DNA of 64,000 bases, from the NCBI RefSeq assembly GCF_003610785.1, contig NZ_RAQQ01000009.1:186001-250000 (forward strand), in the 5' to 3' direction. This stretch comes from Micromonospora globbae (GTDB lineage: Bacteria; Actinomycetota; Actinomycetes; Mycobacteriales; Micromonosporaceae). The translations under genes were made by a program, and so were the position numbers. The notes under the pieces are model-generated. The model was not told the origin of the DNA. It saw only the letters and a list, made by a program, of their open reading frames with translations, and did not search any database. Shown in pieces: positions 1 through 7,217 of the stretch (position 1 is the first letter of the stretch; every line of letters begins with the position of its first letter).

Positions 1-467
1 GCCTCGCCGCTCAGCCGGTAGGGAAGCCACTCGGTCATCCGCTCGGCCCCGATGGCGGCGTAGAAGCCGGCCGCCGGATTCCAGTCGATCATCGACCACT
101 CCAGCCGCCGGTAACCGCGTTCGACGCAGATGGCGGCGAGCGTGGCCAGCAGCATCCGGCCGGCGCCCGTGCCCCGCGCGGCCGGGCGGACGTACAGGTC
201 CTCCAGGTGGATGCCGTGCACACCGGCCCAGGTGGAGAAGTTGAGGAACCAGAGGGCGAAGCCCACCGGCTCGTCACGCCCGTCGACGGCCACGTGGCCG
301 TACAGCGCGGGCGCCGGACCGAACAGCGCGGCCGTGAGCTGCTCGGCGGTGAGGTGGCACTGCTCGGGTGCGCGCTCGTACGCGGCCAGTTCGTGCACCA
401 TCGCGACGACGGCCGGCACATCCTCGGGACGTGCCGGCCGGATCGTCGGTGTGGCCCCGGGGGTCAC
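1..467 (-). CDS. GNAT family N-acetyltransferase (3' end outside window)
   Basis: Reading the minus strand from the GTG at 467 gives a GNAT-fold acyltransferase of the diamine-acetyltransferase type. Visible motifs are a beta-strand segment ending HLEDLYVRP, followed by the acetyl-CoA pyrophosphate loop ARGTGAGRMLLA, and a late YAAIGAER segment. About 155 codons are present and the C-terminus runs off the window. The GTG start overlaps the sodN stop codon as GTGA, so it is probably translated by coupling to sodN. The substrate is unknown; an amine or small molecule is an inference from the subgroup resemblance. Confidence 0.85.
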   Translation of the reverse strand, partial: MTPGATPTIRPARPEDVPAVVAMVHELAAYERAPEQCHLTAEQLTAALFGPAPALYGHVAVDGRDEPVGFALWFLNFSTWAGVHGIHLEDLYVRPAARGTGAGRMLLATLAAICVERGYRRLEWSMIDWNPAAGFYAAIGAERMTEWLPYRLSGE

Positions 468-868
468 GCCTTCTTGGTCTCCCAGAAGATCTTGGCGATC
501 TCGTCGATCTTCTGCAGCAGCTGGTCGGCGGTGGCCGGGTCGAGGCTGCCCTTCACACCGCCGGAGCCGGCGAGCTTCGTGGCCTCGTTGAAGAGCTGGT
601 GCAGCTGCGGGTACTTCTCGAAGTGGGTGGCCTTGAAGTAGTCCGTCCAGAGCACCCACAGGTGGTGCTTGACCAGCTCGGCCCGCTGCTCCTTGATGAT
701 GATCGCGCGGGTGCGGAACTCCGGGTCGGTGTTCGCCTGGTACTTCTCGCAGATCATTTTCACCGACTCGGCCTCGATGCGCGCCTGGGCCGGGTCGTAG
801 ACACCGCAGGGCAGGTCGCAGTGGGCGCTCGCCGTGACACGGGGCGCAAGGATGCGTGGAAGTCGCAT
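464..868 (-). CDS. sodN: nickel-containing superoxide dismutase
   Basis: Nickel SOD dismutes superoxide in the cytoplasm. The ATG at 868 is preceded by a GGAGGA ribosome site and gives 134 residues: a leader of about 15 residues (MRLPRIL...TASA), then the mature N-terminus HCDLPCGVYDP. That hook carries the nickel ligands (His1, Cys2, Cys6) of this family. The mature length of about 119 residues fits known Ni-SODs. The protein is inactive until the leader is removed, and the divergent protease gene at 951 is the expected maturase. An in-frame upstream start would add 28 residues and is less likely because the leader would be too long. Confidence 0.97.
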   Translation of the reverse strand: MRLPRILAPRVTASAHCDLPCGVYDPAQARIEAESVKMICEKYQANTDPEFRTRAIIIKEQRAELVKHHLWVLWTDYFKATHFEKYPQLHQLFNEATKLAGSGGVKGSLDPATADQLLQKIDEIAKIFWETKKA

Positions 869-950
869 CGGGATCCTCCATGGGAAGTTTGCGATGATCC
901 AAGACGACATTACTCCTGGACCGGCTCCCCGACGGGCTGGAGGTGAAACC
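869..950. promoter_or_regulatory. divergent sodN/sodX promoter region
   Basis: These 82 bases separate the two divergent genes and must carry both promoters. A GGAGGA site for sodN and a GGAGGTGA site for sodX are visible at the edges. No convincing regulator box could be assigned by eye, although nickel- or redox-dependent control is usual for this family. Confidence 0.5.
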
Positions 951-1301
951 ATGGGCCCCCGTCACCCGGCGGAGCCGCACCGGCTGCGGTGGCCGCTGAC
1001 CGCCGTGCTCGTGACCGGTCCGTCCATGGCGCCGACGCTGCGGCACGGGGACGCCGTGCTCGTCCGTCGTGGCGGCCGTCCCGTCCGTCCCGGCGACGTG
1101 GTCGTCGCGGTCTTCCGGGCCCGTCCGGACCTGCTCGTGGTCAAACGCGCGGTGCGGCCGCAGGACGGCGGCTGGTGGTTGCGCGGCGACAACGACCTCG
1201 TGACCGACGACTCCCGGGCGTACGGCGTGGCCGACGTGCGGGGTCGCGTGGTGGCGCGCTACTGGCCGCGCCCCGGCCGGGTACGGTCGCGCCCGTTATG
1301 A
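951..1301 (+). CDS. sodX: nickel-type superoxide dismutase maturation protease
   Basis: Small S26/S24-type serine peptidase of 116 residues that removes the SodN leader so that the mature N-terminal His can bind nickel. The Ser nucleophile lies in VTGPSMAPTL near residue 25, and the general-base Lys is in LLVVKRAV. The GDNDLVTDDSRAYG segment is the conserved signal-peptidase-like box. The ATG at 951 follows GGAGGTGA; longer in-frame starts would run into the sodN leader. Divergent pairing with sodN supports the assignment strongly. No membrane anchor is evident, which fits a cytoplasmic maturase. Confidence 0.93.
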   Translation: MGPRHPAEPHRLRWPLTAVLVTGPSMAPTLRHGDAVLVRRGGRPVRPGDVVVAVFRARPDLLVVKRAVRPQDGGWWLRGDNDLVTDDSRAYGVADVRGRVVARYWPRPGRVRSRPL

Positions 1302-1443
1302 CCCTGCTCACATCCGGGGGGCACCTCCGACACTATGCTCGGAAAGTGCCCGGGTGACCCCCTGCACCGCGTGCCACCGCACGGCGCCCACCTCGCGCCC
1401 GAGCCGGCCGCCCCGTCTGCTCGACAGATTCCTGGAGTCACCA

Positions 1444-2622
1444 ATGCCTTCGTCCACCGTGGACCCTGCCGATCCGGTCTTCCGGCTGCACCGGGGCGGC
1501 AAGATGGCCGTCGCCTCGACGGTGCCGCTCACCAGCCGGGAGGACCTGTCCCTCGCGTACACCCCGGGCGTCGCCCGGGTCTGTGAGGCGATCGCGGCCG
1601 ACCCGGCCCTGGCCGCCGACTACACCTGGGCCTCGCACACGGTCGCCGTGGTGACCGACGGCTCGGCGGTGCTCGGCCTCGGCAACATCGGTCCCCGCGC
1701 GGCCCTGCCGGTGATGGAGGGCAAGGCCGTGCTGTTCAAGCAGTTCGCCGGCGTCGACGCCGTCCCGGTCTGCCTGGACACGCAGGACGTGGACGAGATC
1801 GTGGCGACCGTACGCGCCCTCGCGCCCTCGTTCGGCGGGATCAACCTGGAGGACATCAGCGCGCCCCGCTGCTTCGAGGTGGAGCGCCGGCTCGACGACG
1901 CGCTGGACATCCCCGTCTTCCACGACGACCAGCACGGCACCGCCATCGTGGTGCTCGCGGCGCTGCGCAACGCCGCGACGCTGCTCAACCGCAAGCTCGG
2001 CGACCTGCGCGTCGCCGTCAGCGGCGCCGGCGCGGCCGGGGTCGCGGTCACCAAGATGCTGATCGCCGGCGGCGTGGACCCCGACCGGGTGGTGGTCTGC
2101 GACTCCCGGGGCGTCATCGGCCGCCACCGGAGCGACCTGACCGGCACGAAGGCCGAGCTGGCCGCGACGACCAACGCCGACGGCCGCGCGGGTGACGTCA
2201 CGGAGGCGCTGCGCGGCGCGGACGTGCTGATCGGCGTCTCCGGCGGGCAGATCCCGGAGTCGGCGGTGGCCGGCATGGCGCCGGGCGGCATCGTCTTCGC
2301 GCTGGCCAACCCGACGCCGGAGGTGCACCCCGAGGTCGCCGGCCGGCACGTCGCGATCGTCGCCACGGGCCGCAGCGACTACCCGAACCAGATCAACAAC
2401 GTGCTCGCCTTCCCCGGCGTGTTCCGCGGCGCGCTGGACGCCCGGGCCACCCGGATCACCGACACGATGAAGGTGGCCGCCGCCGACGCCATCGCCGGGG
2501 TGGTGGCCGAGACGCTCACCGCCGAGGCGATCGTCCCGTCGCCGCTGGACCCGCGGGTGGCCCCCGCCGTGGCCGAGGCGGTCGCCGAGGCGGCCCGCCG
2601 CGACGGCGTCGCCCGCGCCTGA
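1444..2622 (+). CDS. NAD(P)-dependent malic enzyme
   Basis: Malic enzyme oxidatively decarboxylates malate to pyruvate with reduction of NAD(P). This 392-residue protein shows the family landmarks: YTPGVARVCEAI near the N-terminus, VTDGSAVLGLGNIGP, GKAVLFKQFAGVDAVPVCLD, the FHDDQHGTA metal/substrate segment and a Rossmann loop SGAGAAGVA. Its length matches the short prokaryotic class rather than the fused phosphotransacetylase form. The ATG at 1444 was chosen because it lies just after a GGAG and is followed directly by conserved sequence; the frame is open 30 codons upstream but unlike the family. A -10-like TATGCT lies at 1334-1339. Cofactor preference cannot be read by eye. Confidence 0.93.
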   Translation: MPSSTVDPADPVFRLHRGGKMAVASTVPLTSREDLSLAYTPGVARVCEAIAADPALAADYTWASHTVAVVTDGSAVLGLGNIGPRAALPVMEGKAVLFKQFAGVDAVPVCLDTQDVDEIVATVRALAPSFGGINLEDISAPRCFEVERRLDDALDIPVFHDDQHGTAIVVLAALRNAATLLNRKLGDLRVAVSGAGAAGVAVTKMLIAGGVDPDRVVVCDSRGVIGRHRSDLTGTKAELAATTNADGRAGDVTEALRGADVLIGVSGGQIPESAVAGMAPGGIVFALANPTPEVHPEVAGRHVAIVATGRSDYPNQINNVLAFPGVFRGALDARATRITDTMKVAAADAIAGVVAETLTAEAIVPSPLDPRVAPAVAEAVAEAARRDGVARA

Positions 2623-2627
2623 GGTGT

Positions 2628-2667
2628 GAAGGGGCCGCTCCCGCGCCTCGTGCGGGCCGGCCCCTTC
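2628..2667 (+). terminator. intrinsic terminator after malic enzyme
   Basis: A perfect 10-bp stem (GAAGGGGCCG with CGGCCCCTTC) contains a second CCCGC/GCGGG stem and is followed by TTA. It lies six bases after the malic enzyme stop codon. Confidence 0.85.
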
Positions 2668-2687
2668 TTAACGGGCGCTCAGCTTGT

Positions 2688-2693
2688 TACGGT
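2688..2693 (+). promoter_or_regulatory. -10 element TACGGT, leaderless start
   Basis: TACGGT ends seven bases before the ATG at 2701. A weak -35 (TTCTTA, 2665-2670) sits 17 bp upstream, inside the terminator tail. There is no Shine-Dalgarno, so the transcript probably begins at the start codon. Confidence 0.55.
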
Positions 2694-2700
2694 GCCGACC

Positions 2701-3654
2701 ATGCGTGCCGCCTTCGCCACCCGCTTCGACGACGCCAACCCGCTCGCCGCGCTCGCCGTGGGGGAGCGGCCGGAACCCGCGCACCCCGCCGACGACTGGG
2801 TGACCGTGCAGGTGCGGGCCAGCTCGCTCAACCACCACGACCTGTGGTCGCTGCGCGGTGTCGGCCTCACAGAGGCGCAGCTGCCGATGATCCTCGGCTG
2901 CGACGCCGCGGGCCTCGACCCGGAGGGGAACGAGGTGGTGGTCTACCCCGTCGTCCCCACCCCCGGTGACCCGCGCGGGATGTCCATCCTCTCCGAGCAC
3001 TTCCCGGGGACCCTCGCCGAGCGCGTGGCCGTGCCACGGGCGAACCTGGTGCCGCTGCCCGAGGGGCTGACGCTGACCGACGCGGCCTGCCTGCCCACCG
3101 CGTGGCTGACCGCCTGGCGGATGCTCACCACCAAGGGGCGGGTGGACGAGGCCGAGGCCGTCCTCGTGCAGGGCGCCGGCGGCGGGGTCGCGACGGCGGC
3201 CGTGGCGCTCGCCGTGGCCATGGGCAAGCGGGTGTACGCGACCAGCCGCGACGCCGGCAAGCGGGAGCGGATCGCCGCGCTGGGCGCGACGGCCGTCGAG
3301 TCCGGCGCGCGGCTCCCGGAGCGGGTGGACGTGGTCATCGAGACCGTGGGCGCGGCCACCTTCGACCACTCGATGAAGTCGGCCGCGCCCGGCGCCCGGA
3401 TCGTCGTCTCCGGGGCCACCTCCGGGCACGAGCCGAAGGTCAACCTGCGCCGCGTCTTCGCCATGCAACTGGAGATCGTCGGCACCTCGATGGGCACCCC
3501 CGGCGAGTTGTACGACCTGCTCGCGTTCTGCGCCGACCGGCAGGTCCGCCCGGTGGTCGACAGCGTGGTCCCGTTCAGCAAGGTCGAGGAGGCGTTCGCG
3601 CGCCTGCACGGCGGCGAGGTCTTCGGCAAGATCGTCGTCGACCACACGGCCTGA
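2701..3654 (+). CDS. zinc-independent MDR alcohol dehydrogenase/quinone oxidoreductase
   Basis: Medium-chain dehydrogenase/reductase of 317 residues. It has an N-terminal GroES-like domain (SSLNHHDLWSLRG, ILGCDAAG) and a C-terminal Rossmann domain with the nucleotide loop GAGGGVATAAV near residue 160. The four-cysteine structural zinc loop of classical alcohol dehydrogenases is absent, which points to the quinone oxidoreductase/enoyl reductase side of the family. The ATG at 2701 is favoured because a TACGGT -10 sits seven bases upstream and earlier codons overlap the terminator. The substrate is not predictable from the sequence. It stands alone, between a terminator and convergent genes. Confidence 0.88.
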   Translation: MRAAFATRFDDANPLAALAVGERPEPAHPADDWVTVQVRASSLNHHDLWSLRGVGLTEAQLPMILGCDAAGLDPEGNEVVVYPVVPTPGDPRGMSILSEHFPGTLAERVAVPRANLVPLPEGLTLTDAACLPTAWLTAWRMLTTKGRVDEAEAVLVQGAGGGVATAAVALAVAMGKRVYATSRDAGKRERIAALGATAVESGARLPERVDVVIETVGAATFDHSMKSAAPGARIVVSGATSGHEPKVNLRRVFAMQLEIVGTSMGTPGELYDLLAFCADRQVRPVVDSVVPFSKVEEAFARLHGGEVFGKIVVDHTA

Positions 3655-3676
3655 CCCGGCGGCGCCCGCCGGCCGC

Positions 3677-4645
3677 TCAAAGGTGGTCGTCGAGCGTTCC
3701 CAGGCCGCCGCGGGTGGCTTCGGTGGCGATGCGTCGCTTCGCCGCCGCGTCCCCGTAGAGCGACCAGCGGAGGAACTCGACGGTGGTGTCGGACACCACC
3801 CGCAGCGCGTCGCCGTCGGTGAGCAACGCCCGCCCGTGGTCGCCGCGGGTGAGGCTCAGCATCGCCTTCGGCCACGGCACCGCGTCGTACGCGGCCCGGC
3901 CCGCGGCGTAGTCGACCACCTCGTCCAGTTCGCCGTGCACGAACAGTTGCGGCGCCGCCGTACCGGCGAACGCCGTGCCCACGCCCAACGCCGTGCCGGC
4001 GAGGACGACGCCGGCGTCCAGCCGCTCGTCGCGCCCCGCCGTGAACAGGCCGATCGTGGTGACCCCGCCGGCCGAGTGCCCGGCCGCCGCCACCCGGTCG
4101 GTGGCCAGCCGGCCGCGCAGCGGGTCACCGGGCCGGTCGTTCAACGCCAGGACCCGCGTGAGCGCGTACGACACGTCGGCCGGCTGGTTGAGCACGTCGA
4201 GCACGTTGCCGTCGGCGCCCCGGGAGGTGTGCGGGAAGGTCGGCGCGGCCACCACGAAGCCGGCCGCCGCCCAGCGGGTGAGCAGGATCGCGTAGTCATC
4301 CGGCTCGGCGTCCAGGCCGTGGCTGAACATCACCACGGGGAAGGCGCCGTCGGCCGCCGTCGCCTCGCGCTCCGGTCCGCCTCCGGCCGGCCCGGCCGCC
4401 GGGTACCAGATCGTCACCGGCAGCGGCCGGTTGCCGTCCCGGTTCAGCTCCAGTTCGCGTACGCCGACGGCGAAGCGCGTCCGGGGGGCCGTGCCGGTGG
4501 TCGCCCGCGGCGCCGGCGTGGCGCTGACCGACGGCGTGCCCGGCACCGTCGCCCGCTCGGCGGTCTGCGCCTTCCCCGAGCAGCCCGCGAGACCGACCAC
4601 GAGCAGGGCGGCGGTGAGCAGGGCGGCAGGGCGGCGACGGGACAT
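3677..4645 (-). CDS. lipoprotein alpha/beta hydrolase (chlorophyllase/cutinase-like), copy A
   Basis: Predicted exported lipoprotein of 322 residues. The signal ends in a lipobox VGLAGC with Cys at about 22, followed by a Thr/Pro-rich spacer. The hydrolase domain shows VVMFSHGLD (oxyanion region), the nucleophile elbow AAGHSAGG and a later FVHGELDEVV segment bearing the acid; the His is probably in RGDHG. This resembles the PET-hydrolase/dienelactone-hydrolase class of serine esterases. It is the closest relative of the neighbouring gene at 4751-5638, sharing WAAAGFVVAAP, GHSAGG and FLRWSLYGDA, so the two arose by tandem duplication. An extracellular ester substrate is an inference. Confidence 0.9.
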   Translation of the reverse strand: MSRRRPAALLTAALLVVGLAGCSGKAQTAERATVPGTPSVSATPAPRATTGTAPRTRFAVGVRELELNRDGNRPLPVTIWYPAAGPAGGGPEREATAADGAFPVVMFSHGLDAEPDDYAILLTRWAAAGFVVAAPTFPHTSRGADGNVLDVLNQPADVSYALTRVLALNDRPGDPLRGRLATDRVAAAGHSAGGVTTIGLFTAGRDERLDAGVVLAGTALGVGTAFAGTAAPQLFVHGELDEVVDYAAGRAAYDAVPWPKAMLSLTRGDHGRALLTDGDALRVVSDTTVEFLRWSLYGDAAAKRRIATEATRGGLGTLDDHL

Positions 4646-4750
4646 GAATCCGATTGTGCCCGGCCGGAGAGACCGGTAACCCGCCGTCAGCGTTCCGGTG
4701 CGGTGCGGATGGCCCGCAGCCGGGCGAGGTCGGCGGCGTGATGCCGGGGG

Positions 4751-5638
4751 TCATTGGTCGAGGCGGGACTCGTAGCGGGTGAGGGCCGGTGCCCGGGCGT
4801 CGGCGGGCAGACGGCGAAGGGCGTCCGCGTCGCCGTAGAGGCTCCAGCGGAGGAAGTCGGTGGTGGTGGCGAGGACCTGCGCGAAACCGGGCCGTCCGGG
4901 CACGAGGTACTCGCCGTGGCCCTGGCCGAGCACGCTGAGGAACGCGGCCGGGCCCGTGGTACGCCGGAACGCCGCGCGGCCCACCGCGAGCGGCACCACC
5001 GGGTCGGCGGTGCCGTGCACGAACAGCAGCGGGGCGGGCGGCCCCGCGAAACTGCCGGCGATCCCCCCACCGGCGATGATCACGCCGGCCCGCAGCCGTG
5101 CCGCGTGCCCGGAGGTGAACATCCCCGCGGTGGTGAACCCGCCCGCCGAGTGGCCGGCCGCCGCGAACCGGGCGACGTCGAGATGCCCGGCCAGCGGGTC
5201 GCCCCGGCGCCCGTCCAGCCGCACCAGGTGCCGGATCACCCGCCAGCCGTCGGCCGGCTGGTGCCGTACGTCGGCCCGGGTGAACCGCGCCGCGCCCCGT
5301 CGGGTGTGCGGGAAGGCCGGAGCGGCCACCACGAAACCGGCGGCGGCCCAGCGGGTGGTGAGCCCGGCGTGCAGTTCGGGGAGGCTGTCCAGCCCGTGGC
5401 TGTAGACGACCACCGGGAACCGCCCGCGGGCGACCTCGCCGCCCTCCGCCGGATACCAGACGGTCACCGGAAGGGGGCGCGCCGAGCCCGGGTCGAGGGT
5501 GAACGTGCGCACGCCGACGGCGTACGTCCCCTCGGGCGCCCGGCGCGTCGCCGCCGGCGCCCCCGTCCCGGCGGCGGCCGGGGCGCAGCCCGCGAGCAGC
5601 GCCGTCGTCAGCACGGCCAGCAGCCGCCTCGCCCCCAC
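4751..5638 (-). CDS. lipoprotein alpha/beta hydrolase (chlorophyllase/cutinase-like), copy B
   Basis: Paralogue of the gene just downstream (3677-4645), in the same orientation. The GTG at 5638 gives 295 residues: a short signal with lipobox ALLAGC, then VVYSHGLDS, the nucleophile elbow AAGHSAGG, FVHGTADPVV for the acid and GQGHGEY for the His. No clear ribosome site precedes the GTG, and longer in-frame extensions lack family character, so the start is the least certain point. The 105-bp gap to copy A holds no obvious terminator, so the two could be cotranscribed. It probably acts on esters outside the cell. Confidence 0.87.
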   Translation of the reverse strand: MGARRLLAVLTTALLAGCAPAAAGTGAPAATRRAPEGTYAVGVRTFTLDPGSARPLPVTVWYPAEGGEVARGRFPVVVYSHGLDSLPELHAGLTTRWAAAGFVVAAPAFPHTRRGAARFTRADVRHQPADGWRVIRHLVRLDGRRGDPLAGHLDVARFAAAGHSAGGFTTAGMFTSGHAARLRAGVIIAGGGIAGSFAGPPAPLLFVHGTADPVVPLAVGRAAFRRTTGPAAFLSVLGQGHGEYLVPGRPGFAQVLATTTDFLRWSLYGDADALRRLPADARAPALTRYESRLDQ

Positions 5639-5784
5639 GGTTACACGGTAGGGGTCCGGCGGCGGCCCTCGTGCCCACCGTCCGGCTTCCGCCGGCCAAC
5701 CCCGCGGCCCGGAGCGGGTCCGCCGGCCGGACGGCGACACCGGGAGCGGGCGGCCGCGGGCCGACCCCGTTGGACGGGCTTCGC

Positions 5785-5790
5785 TAGGGT
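5785..5790 (+). promoter_or_regulatory. -10 element TAGGGT, leaderless start
   Basis: TAGGGT ends six bases before the ATG at 5797 and no Shine-Dalgarno is present, the pattern of leaderless actinobacterial mRNAs. Confidence 0.5.
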
Positions 5791-5796
5791 CACGGC

Positions 5797-5970
5797 ATGC
5801 CTGAGAACTACAGCGATCCGAGCGGCAACACCGAGGCGTTCCGCGCCTTCGCCCACAGCGCCGAGCCGGACGCCCCGGCCGGCACCGCCGGGCGGCTGCC
5901 GGTGGTCCTCGGCGCGGCCGTGGTCGCCGTCGTGCTGCTCGCCCTGGCCGTCTGGCTCGCCGTCGCCTGA
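5797..5970 (+). CDS. small single-pass membrane protein (57 residues)
   Basis: Short frame beginning MPENYSDPSGNTEAFRAFA. It has a soluble acidic N-terminal half followed by one hydrophobic segment (LPVVLGAAVVAVVLLALAVWLAVA) that reaches the C-terminus, so it is a predicted tail-anchored or single-pass protein. Support comes from the TAGGGT box at leaderless distance, coding-like GC bias at third positions, and a sensible N-terminal composition. No function is recognised. The last codons and stop are duplicated 40 bp downstream. It could be dismissed as chance, but the start context and the clean membrane helix argue for a real gene. Confidence 0.65.
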   Translation: MPENYSDPSGNTEAFRAFAHSAEPDAPAGTAGRLPVVLGAAVVAVVLLALAVWLAVA

Positions 5971-6013
5971 CCGTCATCCCGGCCTGGCCGTTGCCCTCGC
6001 CGTCGCCTGACCG
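5956..6013. repeat. 40-bp imperfect tandem duplication
   Basis: An identical 18-mer beginning CTCGCCGTCGCC, which includes the stop codon of the 57-residue gene, occurs at 5956-5973 and again at 5996-6013. The flanking sequence is also similar, giving an imperfect 40-bp tandem copy. The rest of the gap up to ackA shows nothing recognisable. Confidence 0.7.
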
Positions 6014-6098
6014 CCGCCCCGGCCCCGCCGCTGCCCGGGCCGTGCGGGGTACGGCCGCCGATCCGACGCAGCCGCCGTGGCGCACGCCCCGCGACGGG

Positions 6099-7217
6099 TC
6101 AGGCGCCCTCGGCGACCACCTGGCGGGCCGCGCGGGCGATCTCGCGCTCCTCGTCGGTGGCCACGACGCAGACCGCCACCTCGGCCCCGTCGGGTGAGAT
6201 GAGGCGGTCGCCGTCGCCGGCGTTGCGCGCCGGGTCGACCGTGATGCCGAGGCGGTCGAGGCCGGCCAGGGCGGCCTCGCGCACGGGCGCGGCGTGCTCG
6301 CCGACGCCCGCCGTGAACGTGATCGCGTCGACCCGGCCCAGCAGGGCGTAGTACGCCCCGACGTAGCCGGTGATGCGCCGGCAGTAGACGTCGAAGGCGA
6401 GGGTGGCCGCGGGATCACCGTCGGCCCGCCGGGCGAGCACCTCGCGCATGTCGTTGGCGCCGGTGAGCCCCAGCAGCCCGCTGCGGTGGTTGAGCAGGTC
6501 GTCGATCTCGTCCACCGAGAGCCCGCCCTCGCGGCGCAGGTGGAAGATGACCGTCGGGTCGAGGTCCCCGCTGCGGGTGCCCATGACCAGGCCCTCCAGC
6601 GGCGACATGCCCATCGAGGTGGCCACGCTGCGGCCGCCGGAGACCGCGCACGCGCTGGCCCCGTTGCCGAGGTGCAGGGTGATGATGTTCAGCGCGTCGT
6701 ACGGGCGGCCGAGCAGGTCCGCCGTGCGGCGTGACACGTACGCGTGGGACGTGCCGTGGAAACCGTACCGCCGGATGCCGTACCGGTCGGCCGTGTCGCG
6801 GGCGATCGCGTACGTCGAGGCGGACGGCGGCAGCGTGTGGTGGAACGCCGTGTCGAAGACCGCGACCTGCGGCACGTCCGGCAGGGCCTCCCGGGCCACG
6901 GCGATGCCCGCGAGGTTCGGCGGGTTGTGCAGCGGCGCCAGCGGGACCAGGTCGCGGATCGCGGCCAGCACTGCGTCGTCGATGAGGACGGGGCGCTCGA
7001 ACTTCTTGCCGCCGTGCACCACCCGGTGCCCCACGGCGGCCAACCCGGTCAGGTCCAGCCCGGCGAGGATGCCCCGGACGGCGCTCTCGTGGTCGGCCGG
7101 CCCGCCGCCCGGCTCGCCGATCCGCTCGACCGTGCCCTTGTCCCGCACCTCCTCGCCGTCGTAGAGCCGGTACTTCACCGACGACGACCCGCAGTTGAGC
7201 ACCAGCACCCGGCTCAT
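6099..7217 (-). CDS. ackA: acetate kinase
   Basis: Interconverts acetyl phosphate plus ADP with acetate plus ATP in the cytoplasm. The 372-residue protein opens with the phosphate-binding VLNCGSSSVKY and carries GHRVVHGG, YGFHGTSHAYV, HLGNGAS and the ASKHA-fold segment FTAGVGEH. It is slightly shorter than the roughly 400-residue norm but has all the main motifs. The ATG overlaps the pta stop as ATGA, with GAGGAGGT upstream, so it is translationally coupled as last gene of a GNAT-pta-ackA operon. Together with Pta it forms the acetate overflow/assimilation route. Confidence 0.97.
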   Translation of the reverse strand: MSRVLVLNCGSSSVKYRLYDGEEVRDKGTVERIGEPGGGPADHESAVRGILAGLDLTGLAAVGHRVVHGGKKFERPVLIDDAVLAAIRDLVPLAPLHNPPNLAGIAVAREALPDVPQVAVFDTAFHHTLPPSASTYAIARDTADRYGIRRYGFHGTSHAYVSRRTADLLGRPYDALNIITLHLGNGASACAVSGGRSVATSMGMSPLEGLVMGTRSGDLDPTVIFHLRREGGLSVDEIDDLLNHRSGLLGLTGANDMREVLARRADGDPAATLAFDVYCRRITGYVGAYYALLGRVDAITFTAGVGEHAAPVREAALAGLDRLGITVDPARNAGDGDRLISPDGAEVAVCVVATDEEREIARAARQVVAEGA

